Shown here in pieces: positions 21,242-22,456 of a DNA stretch of 22,456 bases. The translations under genes and the position numbers were made by a program. Below the pieces are notes generated by a model. The model had not been told where the DNA came from. It saw only the letters and a list, made by a program, of their open reading frames with translations, and ran no database searches. This stretch comes from SM23-62 sp964575235 (GTDB lineage Bacteria; Bacteroidota; Bacteroidia; Bacteroidales; SM23-62): positions 1 to 22,456 of the forward strand of contig CAZNQG010000054.1 of NCBI GenBank assembly GCA_964575235.1. The letters are read 5' to 3'. Within the stretch, counting starts at the first letter, position 1; each line of letters begins with the position of its first letter.

Positions 21242-22456
21242 ATGAGTGAAAAGATCCTGAAAGCTCTTATGCAGCTATTTGCCATCATTGCAAGACCTGA
21301 CAGCAGTAAGGACGAGAGAATCAGTGTCGTTGAGTCTTTCCTCAAGCGCCAGCTAAACCACGAGATCGTTCAGGAATACCTCAAGGTATTCGATGAATAC
21401 TATACCCTGCACCAGGAAAAGCAGAAAGAGTCAACAAAAAGAATCCGAAGAATCTCTTCCAGCTCGGTGCGTGTCCTGAAAATATGTACCGCCATCAACG
21501 AGGAGCTGGCCCAGCCGCAGAAGATCATCGTTCTCATCCAGCTCCTTGAATTTGTGCGGTCGGACAGCGTTGAAATCAGCGAACAGGAGATGGAATTCAT
21601 AACCACGGTGGCCGAAACGTTTAACATTCCGGAAGGCGAATATTACCAGATCCGTGATTTTGTGCTGTTTTCCTTCGAAGAAGTTCCCCATTCCGAGGAA
21701 ATTATGCTGATCGACGGCAACAATAACTTCAAGGAAAAGGAAACCAAGCACCTGTACGTGGAGAACATCCAGGGGCAGATCCGGGTCCTTCACGTCCCAA
21801 GCACAAGGCTGTATTTCATCCGCTACATGGGTGAAAGTGAAATGACGATGAACAGCCAGCTTGTACAGGAAGACAAAGTATACGCCCTGACCAGCGGTTC
21901 TTCCATTAAAAGCCAGCAGATCAAGCCAATCTACTACGGTGACATCGTGAGTCGCTTCCAGCTGGATAAGATCGGGGAACGGATCACCTTCGAGGTAAAA
22001 GACCTTGAATACAAATTCAAAAGCGGCAAGACCGGCCTGCATAAGCTCAGCTTTACCGAGGTATCCGGTCGCCTGATCGGAATCATGGGGGCCAGCGGAG
22101 CAGGGAAATCCACCCTGCTGAATGTCCTGAACGGTTCATCCCCCCCGACCTCGGGCCAGGTACTAATCAACGGCGTGGATATTTTCAGGGAGAAGGATAA
22201 AATCGAGGGCATCATCGGTCACGTCTCTCAGGATGACCTTCTGATCGAGGAATTGTCCGTTTACCAGAACCTGTACTACAATGCCAAGCTTTGCTTCGAC
22301 AATTACAACGAGGAGCAGATCGTCGAAGCGGTGAACCGCACCCTCGAGAACCTTGGATTATGGGAGATCCGGGGCATACAGGTCGGCAGTCCCCTGAACA
22401 AAAAAATCAGCGGCGGTCAGCGCAAACGACTCAACATTGCTCTGGAACTGATCAGG
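21242..22456 (+). CDS. ABC transporter ATPase with helical N-terminal extension (gene runs off the window)
   Basis: 405 residues are present and the frame is open at the window end. Residues 1 to about 150 are helical and resemble a TerB-like domain (LMQLFAIIARPDSS, LLEFVRSDSVEISEQEMEFI). About 150-250 is a beta-rich linker of unknown fold. The ABC domain starts near 257 (FEVKDLEYKFKSGKTGLHKL), with Walker A GASGAGKST (283-291, K289), Q-loop HVSQDDLL and signature ISGGQRKR (389-396). Walker B lies beyond the window. The signature followed by RKRLNIALELI is typical of ABCG-like (ABC-2 type) exporters, in which membrane helices would follow in the same chain. I recall this TerB-like plus ABCG arrangement as a Bacteroidota type of unknown substrate. 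ATG at 21242. Confidence 0.88.
   Translation, partial: MSEKILKALMQLFAIIARPDSSKDERISVVESFLKRQLNHEIVQEYLKVFDEYYTLHQEKQKESTKRIRRISSSSVRVLKICTAINEELAQPQKIIVLIQLLEFVRSDSVEISEQEMEFITTVAETFNIPEGEYYQIRDFVLFSFEEVPHSEEIMLIDGNNNFKEKETKHLYVENIQGQIRVLHVPSTRLYFIRYMGESEMTMNSQLVQEDKVYALTSGSSIKSQQIKPIYYGDIVSRFQLDKIGERITFEVKDLEYKFKSGKTGLHKLSFTEVSGRLIGIMGASGAGKSTLLNVLNGSSPPTSGQVLINGVDIFREKDKIEGIIGHVSQDDLLIEELSVYQNLYYNAKLCFDNYNEEQIVEAVNRTLENLGLWEIRGIQVGSPLNKKISGGQRKRLNIALELIR

Noticed and set aside
1..22456. CRISPR array, defence island, toxin-antitoxin pair or biosynthetic cluster
   Set aside because: No regular spacer-repeat array, Cas, restriction, toxin, NRPS/PKS or transposase genes are visible; the small XRE gene has no toxin neighbour.

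Overview
The window reads as chromosomal DNA of a Bacteroidota bacterium, most likely a Bacteroidales-type lineage with fairly high GC. The reasons are: several perfect copies of the Bacteroidota -7 promoter element TAnnTTTG upstream of genes; a giant secreted protein ending in the gliding-motility/type IX secretion (T9SS) type B sorting domain; a PorE-like TPR/beta-propeller/OmpA protein; and a serC-serA-DUF1015 operon with the unusual Bacteroidota form of SerA. I see no tRNA, rRNA, CRISPR array, insertion sequence, integron or phage gene. The region looks like core chromosome rather than a mobile island.

Layout. 1-961 (minus): N-terminal third of pyruvate phosphate dikinase, with a clear promoter. 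1063-2577 (minus): XerD-type recombinase and a HupE/UreJ-like membrane protein. From a palindromic divergent promoter at 2593-2617, a tight plus-strand operon runs to 7527: DUF6702 protein, 879-aa T9SS-sorted surface protein, secreted TPR protein, HEAT-repeat protein. 7559-12511 (minus): operon read as serC, serA, DUF1015, PLP-homeostasis protein (YggS), dihydroorotate-dehydrogenase-like protein. 12566-14394 (minus): gcvT then comB. 14599-14847 (minus): small XRE regulator with its own terminator. It is divergent from a stand-alone receiver protein (14962-15378) whose phosphoacceptor Asp is Glu; three 14-bp-spaced repeats lie between them. 15397-18538 (minus): secreted TPR protein followed by the PorE-like OmpA protein. 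18707-19440 (plus): an orphan HPt protein and a STAS-domain anti-sigma-factor-antagonist-like protein. 19633-20868 (plus): tandem retropepsin-like/PDZ protein. 20869-21241: no secure gene, possibly a decayed small lipoprotein or membrane peptide. 21242 to the end (plus): N-terminal part of an ABC ATPase with a long helical N-terminal extension.

How the genes fit together. Three themes appear. (1) Serine/glycine/one-carbon and PLP metabolism: serC, serA, gcvT, yggS, with DUF1015 as the linked unknown. (2) Cell-envelope and T9SS-related biology: the type B cargo, the PorE-like protein, the TPR proteins and the aspartyl protease. (3) Signalling: the pseudo-receiver, the HPt protein and the STAS protein. 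I found no clear new defence or mobile system. The most interesting items are the DUF1015 serine-operon protein with a ParB/Srx-like DGHHR motif, the Asp-to-Glu receiver beside an iteron-like repeat array, and the unexplained DUF6702/T9SS-cargo/TPR/HEAT operon.
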